Positions 6,962 to 13,670 of a DNA stretch of 35,031 nucleotides are shown in pieces. The DNA comes from an uncultured Bacillota bacterium (lineage in GTDB: Bacteria > Bacillota > Clostridia > Tissierellales > Tissierellaceae): positions 1 through 35,031 of the forward strand of contig CALGAG010000177.1 in assembly GCA_937951995.1 (NCBI GenBank), read 5' to 3'. The notes under the pieces are model-generated. The model did not search any database. It worked only from the letters and a program-made list of their open reading frames with translations, and was not told the DNA's origin. The translations under genes were made by a program, and so were the position numbers. Positions within the stretch are counted from its first letter, which is position 1, and each line of letters begins with the position of its first letter.

Positions 6962-8410
6962 TCAACCTCCTAAGTGGTGAGTTATTATATGTTCAATTGT
7001 ATTTTCATCAATATCTCCAAGGCAATAAGGACATTTTTCAACCTGCTGGAGTAGATTTCTATATTTTTCTAAAATATTTTTCAAGTTCTCATCATTCTTA
7101 TCCATGGCTGACTGCAAATCAAGGGTTTCTTTCTTGATTGAACTGTATTTTAGTTGATACAAACTCAATTCCTTCAAAAGTGTCGATCCATCCTCAAGAA
7201 CTTGCAGTTCCTTTTTGGCATCCAACAATGGCTGGATTTCTCGAAGATATAAAATCCCTCTTTCCTTGCTGTTAAGTATCTTATAAAACTTGTCACGCAT
7301 GGATTTCAGTTCCTTGTATCTCAAGCTCAGAATATCTGCCGAATTGATCAAGTTAGTTGTATGTTCGATTTTTTCTAGTTTCTTGGCAACTATGTTAATT
7401 CTTTCCACCTCACCATCAACCTTCTTTACTGAAGCTGCTAATCGTTGAAGATCCGTAAGCTTATAGACCCTTAGCTCAGTGGTAGTAACCAGTGGACTTT
7501 TTTCAACAAATTTCGATAGAAGCCTTATGGTGTTTTTAAGCTTGTCCCTATTGATCATGTTTTCCCTGTAAAGCTTTGATATCCTATCATAGGTACTTAG
7601 TATATCAAGTTTTGATTTTAAACTGACCAATATGGTTTCAGCTTCAGTTATGTTCTCCAAATCCTTCAAAACGGCATTATTATTAAATATTTCAACAGAT
7701 AGGCCTGTAAGATTCCTATTGATTCCCTCAAGTTTTTCAATTCTTCCATTTAGGCTATGGACTTGCTCCATTAGAGAAGAGGCCTTACTATATGTTTCCT
7801 TTATTTCATCAATATAATCAAACTGAGAAAGCTTGTCATTTGTTATCTGGAGGGTTTCCTCCTTCTGTTTGCGAGTTTGATTAAGGGACCTGATATCCCT
7901 TAAAACATCCCTCAAGGCATCGTCAACTATGTCAACCCCTACCAGTCTACCAATTGCATTTGCTCTAGTCGATGCCTTCTCTGTCAATAAAAAGGCACCC
8001 TCCAGCTGTTCTCCAAGATTGATTGCATTCTCAGAATCAGTATCAAGCTTGATTTTTCTAATACCGGTTACATCAATTATTTCCTGTGGTACAGTTAGGC
8101 CTATACCTTCATAGATGTTCTCATTTCCACTGTTGTCGATTAACTTGTACCCATTTTTGCTTTTTGTTCTATACCTCTGGAGGAGTGTCCCATCACTTAA
8201 TTCCAGTGTCACCCTGCACTCCTTTTCGCCTTCCCTAATGAAGAAGTCTCCTGAAGGTTCATTATACATAACCCATTTTAGACCTCTTATTATGGCCGAT
8301 TTACCTGAATCTGACGGTCCCACTATTACATTCAGGTCCGGACCAAATTCCATCTCAGTATTTTTGTGACTTTGAAAGTTCTCAAGAATTATCTTTTTAA
8401 TGTACCTCAT
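6962..8410 (-). CDS. SbcC/Rad50-like ATPase, N-terminal lobe with terminal zinc motif
   Basis: The 482-residue protein starts like SMC/Rad50 proteins (KKIILENFQSHKNTEMEF) and has Walker A GPSDSGKS at 31-38, followed by a head region to about 175. A long coiled coil fills about 180-455. It ends with CPYC at 460-463 and EHIITHH (473-479). This can be read as a Rad50 zinc hook or as a C2H2-like zinc motif. No Walker B lobe follows: that part is in the separate protein at 6049-6705. Phage-like and clostridial proteins with the opening GPSDSGKSAIIR are known to me as AAA ATPases of the SbcC group. The ATG at 8410 follows AGGTG that overlaps the stop region of the SbcD-like gene 7 bp upstream. The likely role is ATP-dependent opening or tethering of DNA ends for the nuclease. 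Confidence 0.8.
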   Translation of the reverse strand: MRYIKKIILENFQSHKNTEMEFGPDLNVIVGPSDSGKSAIIRGLKWVMYNEPSGDFFIREGEKECRVTLELSDGTLLQRYRTKSKNGYKLIDNSGNENIYEGIGLTVPQEIIDVTGIRKIKLDTDSENAINLGEQLEGAFLLTEKASTRANAIGRLVGVDIVDDALRDVLRDIRSLNQTRKQKEETLQITNDKLSQFDYIDEIKETYSKASSLMEQVHSLNGRIEKLEGINRNLTGLSVEIFNNNAVLKDLENITEAETILVSLKSKLDILSTYDRISKLYRENMINRDKLKNTIRLLSKFVEKSPLVTTTELRVYKLTDLQRLAASVKKVDGEVERINIVAKKLEKIEHTTNLINSADILSLRYKELKSMRDKFYKILNSKERGILYLREIQPLLDAKKELQVLEDGSTLLKELSLYQLKYSSIKKETLDLQSAMDKNDENLKNILEKYRNLLQQVEKCPYCLGDIDENTIEHIITHHLGG

Positions 8411-8417
8411 GACACAC

Positions 8418-9386
8418 CTAATATCCTTTCATCTGAGAATTAGCAATTCTCCTCAAAGCCTCCTCCTTCACCTTGTCAGAAACTCCTTCTGAAAGGGTGA
8501 CTTCCACCAGTATATCGTTTAGATCCATTTTTTCAAAACTCATGGCAGAGTCAATTGATTGTTTGAATTGTACTATCCGTTCACTTCGTAGTGTAGAATT
8601 CTCCATTTCAGTGCGATCCAGCACATCTTCACCAGGTTTTGCGGATTTTAAAGGGAGCATGTCGATTTTGATTTGTGAGTCCATTTGGATTATGGCAACC
8701 TGGGGCATCCTTTCAATTTCCTTTAAACTGTTTGTGACTCTCACAAGACTGCCTGGATTAACAAAGTACTTCCCATTTTTTTCAATGGTCTTGAAACCAG
8801 CATGATAGTGTCCAGATAATGTTATATCTGCGGCTGTTTCCAGGATATCATCCACTAGGGTATAGGGAATACCCTTTACAAAAGGTCTGTCCAATAGCAT
8901 ACCGTGTACCACATGTATTGAATAGTCAATATCTTTTGGGCTTTCCTTAAGTATATACCCATCAGGTGTGGAATCTATGTCATAAGCATAGGGCAGACTA
9001 GTAAGACTAACACTAATTCCCATTTTCTCAATAATAACAGGTTTATCCCTGGGTATAACCTTTATGAAGTCCAGACTCCTCAAGAGACCTAGCATTGTTC
9101 TGTCAATGGTTGCAGGATTGTGCCCAAAAATATCATGGTTCCCGCTAACTATATAAATTGGCTTATCAATCTCTTTAAGTATTGTTGTAAATCTACTGAC
9201 CACAGATATGGAGATATCGGGCCTGTCAAAGAGGTCACCCCCATGTATTACAAAATCGATGTCCTTTTCCTTAACAATTGAGACAATTTCCCTGAACTTA
9301 TCTTCAAGACTTTCAATATAGTCATCTTTTCTGTTCTTGGGGTTTGTTCCCTTAATGTGTGTATCTGTGAAATAAAGTATTCGCAT
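8418..9386 (-). CDS. SbcD/Mre11-like DNA repair metallophosphoesterase
   Basis: The 322-residue protein has all the calcineurin-type phosphoesterase motifs of SbcD/Mre11: DTHIK (residues 8-12), GGDLFD, SGNHD, VVHGM and SGHYH. These bind two metal ions (usually Mn) and cut DNA at ends and hairpins. It is somewhat shorter than E. coli SbcD (about 400 residues) and ends in a short helical region that could contact the SbcC coiled coil. I place the start at the ATG at 9386 because GGAGGT lies 4 to 5 bp before it and the protein then begins MRILYFTDTH; an in-frame ATG at 9407 has no site and lies in the hairpin after recA. It follows recA by 48 bp and is followed by the split SbcC-like genes, so it probably belongs to the recA transcript. 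Confidence 0.85.
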   Translation of the reverse strand: MRILYFTDTHIKGTNPKNRKDDYIESLEDKFREIVSIVKEKDIDFVIHGGDLFDRPDISISVVSRFTTILKEIDKPIYIVSGNHDIFGHNPATIDRTMLGLLRSLDFIKVIPRDKPVIIEKMGISVSLTSLPYAYDIDSTPDGYILKESPKDIDYSIHVVHGMLLDRPFVKGIPYTLVDDILETAADITLSGHYHAGFKTIEKNGKYFVNPGSLVRVTNSLKEIERMPQVAIIQMDSQIKIDMLPLKSAKPGEDVLDRTEMENSTLRSERIVQFKQSIDSAMSFEKMDLNDILVEVTLSEGVSDKVKEEALRRIANSQMKGY

Positions 9387-9404
9387 AAAAACCTCCATAT
9401 ACTT

Positions 9405-9428
9405 CAAGCCCCCTATTCAGGAGGCTTG
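9405..9428 (-). terminator. Hairpin between recA and the SbcD-like gene, no T run
   Basis: CAAGCC (9405-9410) pairs with GGCTTG (9423-9428), the stem continues with three more pairs after one mismatch, and ATTC forms the loop. In the minus direction it is followed by AAGTATATGG and not by a T run, so it is a poor terminator. It may act as a weak attenuator or an mRNA 3' end stabiliser that lets only part of the recA transcripts continue into the nuclease genes. Confidence 0.45.
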
Positions 9429-9434
9429 ATTTAA

Positions 9435-10463
9435 CTATTTCTCAGGAGCTACTTCTTTTTCATCATTTATTTCAAGACCAAATTCCTTTTTTATCTTCAA
9501 CTCAAGCTCCATTGCCAATTCAGGATTCTCCCTAAGGAATTCCTTGGAGTTTTCCCTGCCCTGACCAAGCTTCTGGTCATTGTAGCTAAACCAGGATCCT
9601 GCCTTGTTTACAATGCCACAGGTAACACCAGTGTCGATTATGCTACCTTCTCTGGAGATACCCTTCCCATACATTATATCAAATTCAGCCTGCTTAAAGG
9701 GTGGTGCAATCTTATTCTTTACAACCTTGACCCTGGTCCTGTTTCCAAGTATCTGGTCCCCCTGTTTGATGGATTCAATTCGTCTTACGTCCATTCTAAC
9801 GCTGGCATAGAACTTCAAAGCCCTACCTCCAGATGTTGTTTCCGGATTTCCAAACATTATACCAACCTTTTCTCGTAGCTGGTTGATAAAGATACATGTT
9901 GTGTTGGACTTGTTGATTGCTCCCGCCAACTTCCTAAGGGCCTGTGACATCAATCTTGCCTGCAAACCCACGTGACTGTCTCCCATTTCACCTTCAATTT
10001 CTGCCTTGGGAACAAGGGCAGCAACAGAGTCAATAACTGCAACATCAACAGCTCCACTTCTGACAAGAGCCTCTGTTATTTCCAGGGCTTGCTCACCAGT
10101 ATCCGGCTGTGAAATTATAAGGTTTTCTATATCAACGCCCAGCTTCTTTGCATATCCAGGGTCCAGTGCGTGTTCTGCATCAATAAATGCCGCTATTCCC
10201 CCCTTTTTTTGGGCTTCTGCTATGATGTGAAGGGCTATGGTGGTCTTACCGGAAGACTCTGGCCCATAAATCTCTACAATTCTTCCTCTTGGAACCCCAC
10301 CGATACCGAGAGCGATGTCAAGATCCATTGACCCGGTTGGTATGTAGTCCAGGTTCAATTTAGCATCCTCTCCAAGTCTCATAATCGATCCCTTGCCAAA
10401 TTGTTTTTCTATCTGACTTAGTGCCAGGTCTAATGCTTTCTTTCTTTCGTTATTCTCCGCCAT
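9435..10463 (-). CDS. recA: RecA recombinase
   Basis: The 342-residue protein is a full-length RecA. Walker A GPESSGKT is at 67-74, the DAEHALDP segment follows, and Walker B is [11 protein letters not shown]. Loop L2 includes INQLREKVG and [14 protein letters not shown]. The C-terminal tail is acidic ([11 protein letters not shown]). It forms filaments on single-stranded DNA, drives strand exchange and triggers LexA self-cleavage in the SOS response. The ATG at 10463 follows GGAGAT. The gene has its own promoter with a LexA operator (10504-10555) and is probably cotranscribed with the SbcD/SbcC-like genes downstream. recX, often next to recA in Clostridia, is not present here. Confidence 0.99.
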   Translation of the reverse strand: MAENNERKKALDLALSQIEKQFGKGSIMRLGEDAKLNLDYIPTGSMDLDIALGIGGVPRGRIVEIYGPESSGKTTIALHIIAEAQKKGGIAAFIDAEHALDPGYAKKLGVDIENLIISQPDTGEQALEITEALVRSGAVDVAVIDSVAALVPKAEIEGEMGDSHVGLQARLMSQALRKLAGAINKSNTTCIFINQLREKVGIMFGNPETTSGGRALKFYASVRMDVRRIESIKQGDQILGNRTRVKVVKNKIAPPFKQAEFDIMYGKGISREGSIIDTGVTCGIVNKAGSWFSYNDQKLGQGRENSKEFLRENPELAMELELKIKKEFGLEINDEKEVAPEK

Positions 10464-10503
10464 AATATCTCCAGTTAAACTGGATTCACCCCTTTCGCAT
10501 ATT

Positions 10504-10517
10504 CGAACATTAGTTCT
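10504..10517 (-). promoter_or_regulatory. LexA operator (SOS box) of recA
   Basis: CGAACATTAGTTCT contains GAAC-N4-GTTC, the core of the Gram-positive LexA site (consensus CGAACATATGTTCG). It lies 41-54 bp before the recA start and just downstream of the predicted transcription start, a position where LexA binding would block transcription. lexA itself is not in the window. Confidence 0.85.
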
Positions 10518-10526
10518 TTTATATAT

Positions 10527-10555
10527 ATGTTACACTACCGCTTAATTGAAGTCAA
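10527..10555 (-). promoter_or_regulatory. recA promoter inside the end of cinA
   Basis: The -35 element TTGACT (10555-10550) is made of two of the last codons of cinA. The -10 element TAACAT (10532-10527) follows after 17 bp, with AT-rich DNA (TATATATAAAA) around the start point. Transcription would begin near 10520, immediately before the SOS box. Confidence 0.65.
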
Positions 10556-11779
10556 CTCTTTGTTTAAAAATTTATATACATTCCAAAGGGCAAAGTTTGT
10601 GGCCCTTTCCTGGATAGTATCTCTGTCTCCAGAAAATATCCTTTCATATACTTCGTGATTGGTTCTAGACATTATACAAACATATATCAGACCTGTTTTA
10701 ACATCAATATCATGATCTGGGCCGGCATAACCAGTAGTTGCAACCACTATATCTGTGTTGCTCTTCTTTAGCAAACCCTCAGCCATCTTACAGGCAACCT
10801 CCCTACTGACTGCTCCGTACTTGTCCAAATCTTCCCTGGAAATGCCAAGCTCCTGTCTCTTGGCCTGGTCACTGTAGGTTACAAGTCCTCTGTCAAAAGC
10901 TTTGGATGCCCCAGGTATACTTGTTAATCTCCTGGAAACATTTCCTCCGGTAACAGATTCACATGCCGCAATTTTCATTCCATTCAGTGTAAGTGTTTCA
11001 ATAATTGTACTTTCCAGTGAAGAAATTCCATATCCATAGATGTGGTCCCCTATTTCACCTCTTATTGATTCAACGATTTCCTCAGATTCTTTTTCAAGTT
11101 TAGACTTGTCCTGTCCCCTACCAATTACTTTTATTTCAACACTACCAGACCCTGCATAGGTGGTTATTGAAAAATCAGGGTATGACAGGTCCAGTTTTTT
11201 CAATTGTGTTTCAAGGGTTGATTCACCCAAACCAGATGTATTTATTGACTTAACAATTATGATATGATCATCTTTGATTAAGTCAACCACACTGTTCTCA
11301 AACATTGGTTTCATTTCCCGTGGCGGTCCCGGCATCATGACAATTTTTCTGTTTTTCCACTCCATATAAATCCCGGGAGCCGTTCCCCGTGGATTGTCTA
11401 TGAACTCCGATCCCTCCGGTCTCATGGCCTGCTTTAGATTGTTCACTGTCATTTCCCTTTGGGAATATGCAAAAAAGTGCTTGATGTGGTGCTCCATGTT
11501 GATATCAGAAACTAGTGTCTTTCCAGTTACATGGGCTAGGGCCTCCTTGGAAAGGTCATCATCCGTTGGCCCCAGTCCACCTGTTGTAATAATAATGTCC
11601 GCCCTTTCAATGGCCAATGACAGAACACCCTCCAACCTTTCATAATCATCATCCACCGATGTGTGGTAGAGGGTCTCAATCCCCAGTTCCATAAGGCGTC
11701 TGGACAGATATGCCACATTGGTGTTCAGAATGCTTCCAAGCATTATTTCAGTTCCAATGGTAATTATCTCAGCTTTCAT
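10535..11779 (-). CDS. cinA: CinA-like competence/damage-inducible protein with NMN deamidase domain
   Basis: The 414-residue protein is a normal two-domain CinA. The N-terminal molybdopterin-binding-like domain (about 1-170; KAEIITIGTE, TGGLGPTDDDLS, MMPGPPREMKP) hydrolyses ADP-ribose in related enzymes. The C-terminal PncC domain (about 255-410; AACESVTGGNVSRRLTSIPG) deamidates nicotinamide mononucleotide. The usual IAGPGGG motif of PncC is changed to YAGPDHD, so activity of that domain should not be taken for granted. I choose the ATG at 11779, which has GGGGAT 6 bp upstream and gives the family start MKAEIITIGTE; an earlier in-frame ATG at 11797 overlaps pgsA. The pgsA-cinA-recA order is common in Bacillota, and in naturally transformable species cinA and recA are expressed together. 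Confidence 0.94.
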   Translation of the reverse strand: MKAEIITIGTEIMLGSILNTNVAYLSRRLMELGIETLYHTSVDDDYERLEGVLSLAIERADIIITTGGLGPTDDDLSKEALAHVTGKTLVSDINMEHHIKHFFAYSQREMTVNNLKQAMRPEGSEFIDNPRGTAPGIYMEWKNRKIVMMPGPPREMKPMFENSVVDLIKDDHIIIVKSINTSGLGESTLETQLKKLDLSYPDFSITTYAGSGSVEIKVIGRGQDKSKLEKESEEIVESIRGEIGDHIYGYGISSLESTIIETLTLNGMKIAACESVTGGNVSRRLTSIPGASKAFDRGLVTYSDQAKRQELGISREDLDKYGAVSREVACKMAEGLLKKSNTDIVVATTGYAGPDHDIDVKTGLIYVCIMSRTNHEVYERIFSGDRDTIQERATNFALWNVYKFLNKELTSIKR

Positions 11780-11793
11780 CAATACATCCCCAA

Positions 11794-12339
11794 TCAAATG
11801 TCTTTCATGTTCAAGGTCCCGATATTGCGCACTATGTAATCAACACCGGATATAATGGTCAATATAAGAGCAATATAGAGCATTATCTGGTCCATTGGAA
11901 TTGATAGGTGGTTAAATGGAAAGTTTCCAATTAAAAGCAGTACTATTGCTATTAGCTGGGTTATGGTCTTTAGCTTCCCCCATGGACTGGCTGCAATTGT
12001 GACACCCTCTGAAGCAGCAATTATCCTAAAACCTGAAATTGTAAATTCCCTAGTTATGATAAGGATTACAACCCATGATGGTATGGCTCCTGTACCTACC
12101 AATAGAATCAAGGCGGCAGAGGTCAACACCTTGTCCGCCAATGGATCAACAAACTTTCCAAAGTTTGTCACTAGATTTCTACTACGTGCTATATATCCAT
12201 CCAATGTATCCGTTAGGGAAGCAAATACAAATATCAAGGCAGAAATATATGTGGTTCCTGGACTTTCAATTATAAATGAAATCATAAATATCGGTACAAG
12301 AAACACTCTGAATAAGGTTATCCTATTTGCCAGGTTCAT
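11794..12339 (-). CDS. pgsA: CDP-diacylglycerol--glycerol-3-phosphate 3-phosphatidyltransferase
   Basis: This 181-residue integral membrane enzyme makes phosphatidylglycerol phosphate from CDP-diacylglycerol and glycerol 3-phosphate, the first committed step to phosphatidylglycerol and cardiolipin. The CDP-alcohol phosphotransferase signature is complete: D-x2-DG-x2-AR followed by G-x3-D-x3-D, visible as DTLDGYIAR and GKFVDPLAD (about residues 43-69). Several hydrophobic helices cover the rest. Its ATG lies 17 bp inside the end of rimO, with GGGGGAG 7 bp upstream, so the two genes are translationally coupled. cinA begins 14 bp after its stop. Confidence 0.95.
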   Translation of the reverse strand: MNLANRITLFRVFLVPIFMISFIIESPGTTYISALIFVFASLTDTLDGYIARSRNLVTNFGKFVDPLADKVLTSAALILLVGTGAIPSWVVILIITREFTISGFRIIAASEGVTIAASPWGKLKTITQLIAIVLLLIGNFPFNHLSIPMDQIMLYIALILTIISGVDYIVRNIGTLNMKDI

Positions 12340-13660
12340 CCGTCAACTCCCCCAATAGATCATATTCAAGATACTCGTTTGTCCTAACAAAAACCATATC
12401 CCCAGCTTCATGTTCCTCCTCGGATCTGAAGTAAACAACTCCATCGATCTCTGGGCTGTCCATATAGGTTCTACCAACATAGAGTCCCTCTTCTGCCAAC
12501 TCCTCCACCATAACCTTGTATACCTTCCCAACCTTATGGCTCATTAGCTTTTCGGATATTTTCCTTTGCAATTCCATCAACTTGTCCCTGCGCTCTTCCT
12601 TGATATTCCCATCAATTTGGTCTGGCAAATGGAAGGCTGGTGTATTCTCTTCCTTTGAGTAAGTGAAAACTCCAAGCTTGTCAAATTTCACTTCTTCAAT
12701 GAATTGGTAAAGGTCTTGAAAATCCTCTTCTGTTTCCCCTGGAAAACCAACTATGAATGTTGTTCTAAGAACTATATCAGGAATTTCTTCCCTTAACTTT
12801 TCAATTGTAGTCAATATGCTTTTTTTGGTGGTTCTTCTGTTCATCATCCTCAATACATTGTCACTTGCGTGCTGAAGTGGAATATCTAAGTAATGTGCAA
12901 CCTTTGAATTCCGCTTGATGCTGTCTATCAGTTGTTTGTCGATATTGTCAGGATATAGGTATAGTAGACGTATAAACTCCAATCCCTCAATCTCATTCAG
13001 TTTATCCAGCAGCGAATGCAGGCTGAATTCACCATATAGGTCCACTCCGTAATCCGATGTATTCTGAGCGATTAGGATTATCTCCCTTACACCCTGATCT
13101 GCAAGGTACTCAACCTCAGATACTATATCCTCCATCTTTCTGCTCCTATGTTTCCCACGTAAAGCAGGAATTATACAATAAGTGCACAGGTTGTCGCAGC
13201 CTTCTGATATTCTCACATAAGCCGTGGGTGAAGTGACTATTCTGTCAACACCTTCCAGGTATGAGCTGTCCACATCCTCTGACTGAATTATTCTTCCTTC
13301 CTTTTTTAAATCATTCAGTATTCCATTCAGGTCCTTGATATTGCCGGTACCCATTATGGCATCCACCTCAGGCATTTCATCCATAAGCTCGCTGGAATAC
13401 CTTTGGGCCAAGCATCCAGCAAGAATGAGATGCTTGCACTTGCCTTCAACCTTATACTTGGACATTTCAAGTATTGTATCAATGGATTCCTCTTTTGCGG
13501 CTTCTATAAAACCACAAGTATTCACAATTATGACTTCAGAGTCCATGGGGTTTTCTGAGTAGATGAAGTTTTCCTTGTCAAGTATGCTCTGCATCAGTTC
13601 GGAATCCACTTCATTCTTGGAGCAACCCAATGTTACTATGTTTACTGTTTGCTTATTCAT
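12323..13660 (-). CDS. rimO: Ribosomal protein S12 methylthiotransferase RimO
   Basis: This 445-residue radical SAM enzyme adds a methylthio group to an aspartate of ribosomal protein S12. The N-terminal MTTase domain has its three cluster cysteines in LGCSKNEVDSE, NTCGFIEAA and AGCLAQRY. The radical SAM C-x3-C-x2-C motif is GCDNLCTYC, followed by IIPALRGKHRSR. A TRAM domain ends the protein. The alternative, MiaB, has the same architecture, but the residues after the cysteine motif and the position between ftsK and pgsA favour RimO. The ATG at 13660 follows AGGAGAG and starts 10 bp after ftsK; the 3' end overlaps pgsA. Confidence 0.95.
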   Translation of the reverse strand: MNKQTVNIVTLGCSKNEVDSELMQSILDKENFIYSENPMDSEVIIVNTCGFIEAAKEESIDTILEMSKYKVEGKCKHLILAGCLAQRYSSELMDEMPEVDAIMGTGNIKDLNGILNDLKKEGRIIQSEDVDSSYLEGVDRIVTSPTAYVRISEGCDNLCTYCIIPALRGKHRSRKMEDIVSEVEYLADQGVREIILIAQNTSDYGVDLYGEFSLHSLLDKLNEIEGLEFIRLLYLYPDNIDKQLIDSIKRNSKVAHYLDIPLQHASDNVLRMMNRRTTKKSILTTIEKLREEIPDIVLRTTFIVGFPGETEEDFQDLYQFIEEVKFDKLGVFTYSKEENTPAFHLPDQIDGNIKEERRDKLMELQRKISEKLMSHKVGKVYKVMVEELAEEGLYVGRTYMDSPEIDGVVYFRSEEEHEAGDMVFVRTNEYLEYDLLGELTDEPGK

Positions 13661-13670
13661 TTAATCTCTC

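Noticed and set aside
6049..8410. One sbcC gene broken by sequencing frameshifts
   Set aside because: Each of the three parts has its own start codon and ribosome binding site, with clean 2-bp junctions. The total coding length is also well below a canonical SbcC.
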